Assembly (NCBI GenBank): GCA_024709185.1
Contig: JANJXE010000313.1
Span: 1-6,896 of the forward strand
DNA: 6,896 nucleotides
Source: Paludibacter sp.
GTDB taxonomy: Bacteria > Bacteroidota > Bacteroidia > Bacteroidales > Paludibacteraceae
Direction of reading: 5' to 3'
Positions 6,306 to 6,896 of the stretch are shown here, one piece after another. The notes under the pieces were generated by a model that saw only the letters and a list, made by a program, of their open reading frames with translations, had not been told where the DNA came from and searched no databases. Made by a program: the position numbers and the translations under genes. Position 1 is the stretch's first letter. Every line of letters starts with the position of its first letter.

Positions 6306-6896
6306 TATTTTTCTTCTAATAAAAACTCCACTTCTTCAGGTTTAATCCTTACGTTTGAAATGTAGGGTTGATAAGATATTACTTTCAGTCGGTGTTTATT
6401 TCCCGACTTTAATTTTATTTCGTTAAAATCGATAAGTATCTGAATATCTCCGGGAGAGAAATTCCGGAACTGACTCAATGCAATGTTAAACACAACTCTG
6501 ACTTCAGCAGGAAAAGACCGAACCGATAGTTGTTCTGGTTGATTGATGATTTGAACCGGTAAATTAATCGATTTTTCCGTAAACATTTCAGCACTGCTAA
6601 TCACCTTTACCGTTTTCACAGAGTAGCGTAACGAATCATCAGGCATCAACTGTACTTCTGAAATCAGGGTATCTTTTAAATTATTAATCAACAAGTTAGC
6701 AGTCACCACATTCTTTATGTTGTCTACCAGCGAATAAGAACCATACACCACTACGCTGTCGGGCACAATCCGAATATTGTCGTTAAGCATAAACTGATCG
6801 GCAGGGGTAATTGAAGCCTGCAGACGAACGGGGACTTTTTTTGCATGAAGTCTGTAATAATTGGCAGCTGTATTTCCCGGTGAAACAACCTGAATA
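6305..6896 (-). CDS. YbbR/CdaR-like domain protein, C-terminal part (5' end outside window)
   Basis: An open frame runs from the right edge (first full codon at 6895) to TAA at 6307-6305, giving 196 residues. An internal ATG at 6790 is not taken as the start, because the frame and the similarity continue upstream to the edge. The visible part has about one and a half to two YbbR-type beta domains: KKVPVRLQASITPADQF...IRIVPDSVVVYGSYSLVDNIKNV (about 19-63) carries the hallmark PDSVxVYG, and LPVQIINQPEQLSVRSFPAEVRVVFNIALSQF (about 112-143) is compatible with a further repeat. The family includes CdaR, a regulator of diadenylate cyclase in Firmicutes; in Bacteroidota the role is not established. 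An N-terminal membrane anchor would be expected but lies outside the window. Its stop overlaps the aminotransferase start by one base. Confidence 0.82.
   Translation of the reverse strand, partial: IQVVSPGNTAANYYRLHAKKVPVRLQASITPADQFMLNDNIRIVPDSVVVYGSYSLVDNIKNVVTANLLINNLKDTLISEVQLMPDDSLRYSVKTVKVISSAEMFTEKSINLPVQIINQPEQLSVRSFPAEVRVVFNIALSQFRNFSPGDIQILIDFNEIKLKSGNKHRLKVISYQPYISNVRIKPEEVEFLLEEK

Overview
The window looks like a chromosomal segment of a member of the Bacteroidota. The basis is the DUF4293 membrane protein, a family known mainly from that phylum, together with the style of the MsrB-MsrA fusion, the Mfd N-terminus and the YbbR-domain protein. I cannot place it at genus level.

All eight genes lie on the minus strand, so transcription runs from high to low coordinates. 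In that order they are: the C-terminal part of a YbbR/CdaR-like domain protein (cut by the right edge); a wbpE/wlbC-like sugar aminotransferase; a wbpD/wlbB-like hexapeptide N-acetyltransferase; a wbpB/wlbA-like Gfo/Idh/MocA dehydrogenase; a four-helix DUF4293 membrane protein; an exported MsrB-MsrA methionine sulfoxide reductase; an OxyR-type LysR regulator with both redox cysteines; and the N-terminal 423 residues of Mfd (cut by the left edge).

The genes are extremely tightly packed. The junctions are a 1-base overlap (TAATG), gaps of 1, 4 and 1 bases, a 4-base overlap (ATGA), a gap of 3 bases, and a 4-base overlap (TTGA). Only 9 bases of the window are non-coding. I see no RNA gene, repeat, mobile element, terminator or CRISPR, and there is no intergenic space for a promoter or operator, so any internal promoter must lie inside a gene.

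Three functional themes appear. The wbpE-D-B trio encodes dehydrogenation, transamination and N-acetylation at C3 of a UDP-GlcNAc-type sugar, as used for surface polysaccharide containing 2,3-diacetamido sugars. MsrBA and OxyR form an oxidative-stress pair: repair of oxidised methionine in the envelope and peroxide sensing. Mfd couples transcription to DNA repair. Nothing here is clearly a new system. The most notable points are the msrBA-oxyR-mfd arrangement, with oxyR co-directional and apparently translationally coupled to an mfd gene that starts with TTG, and the open question of which sugar substrate the wbp trio uses.
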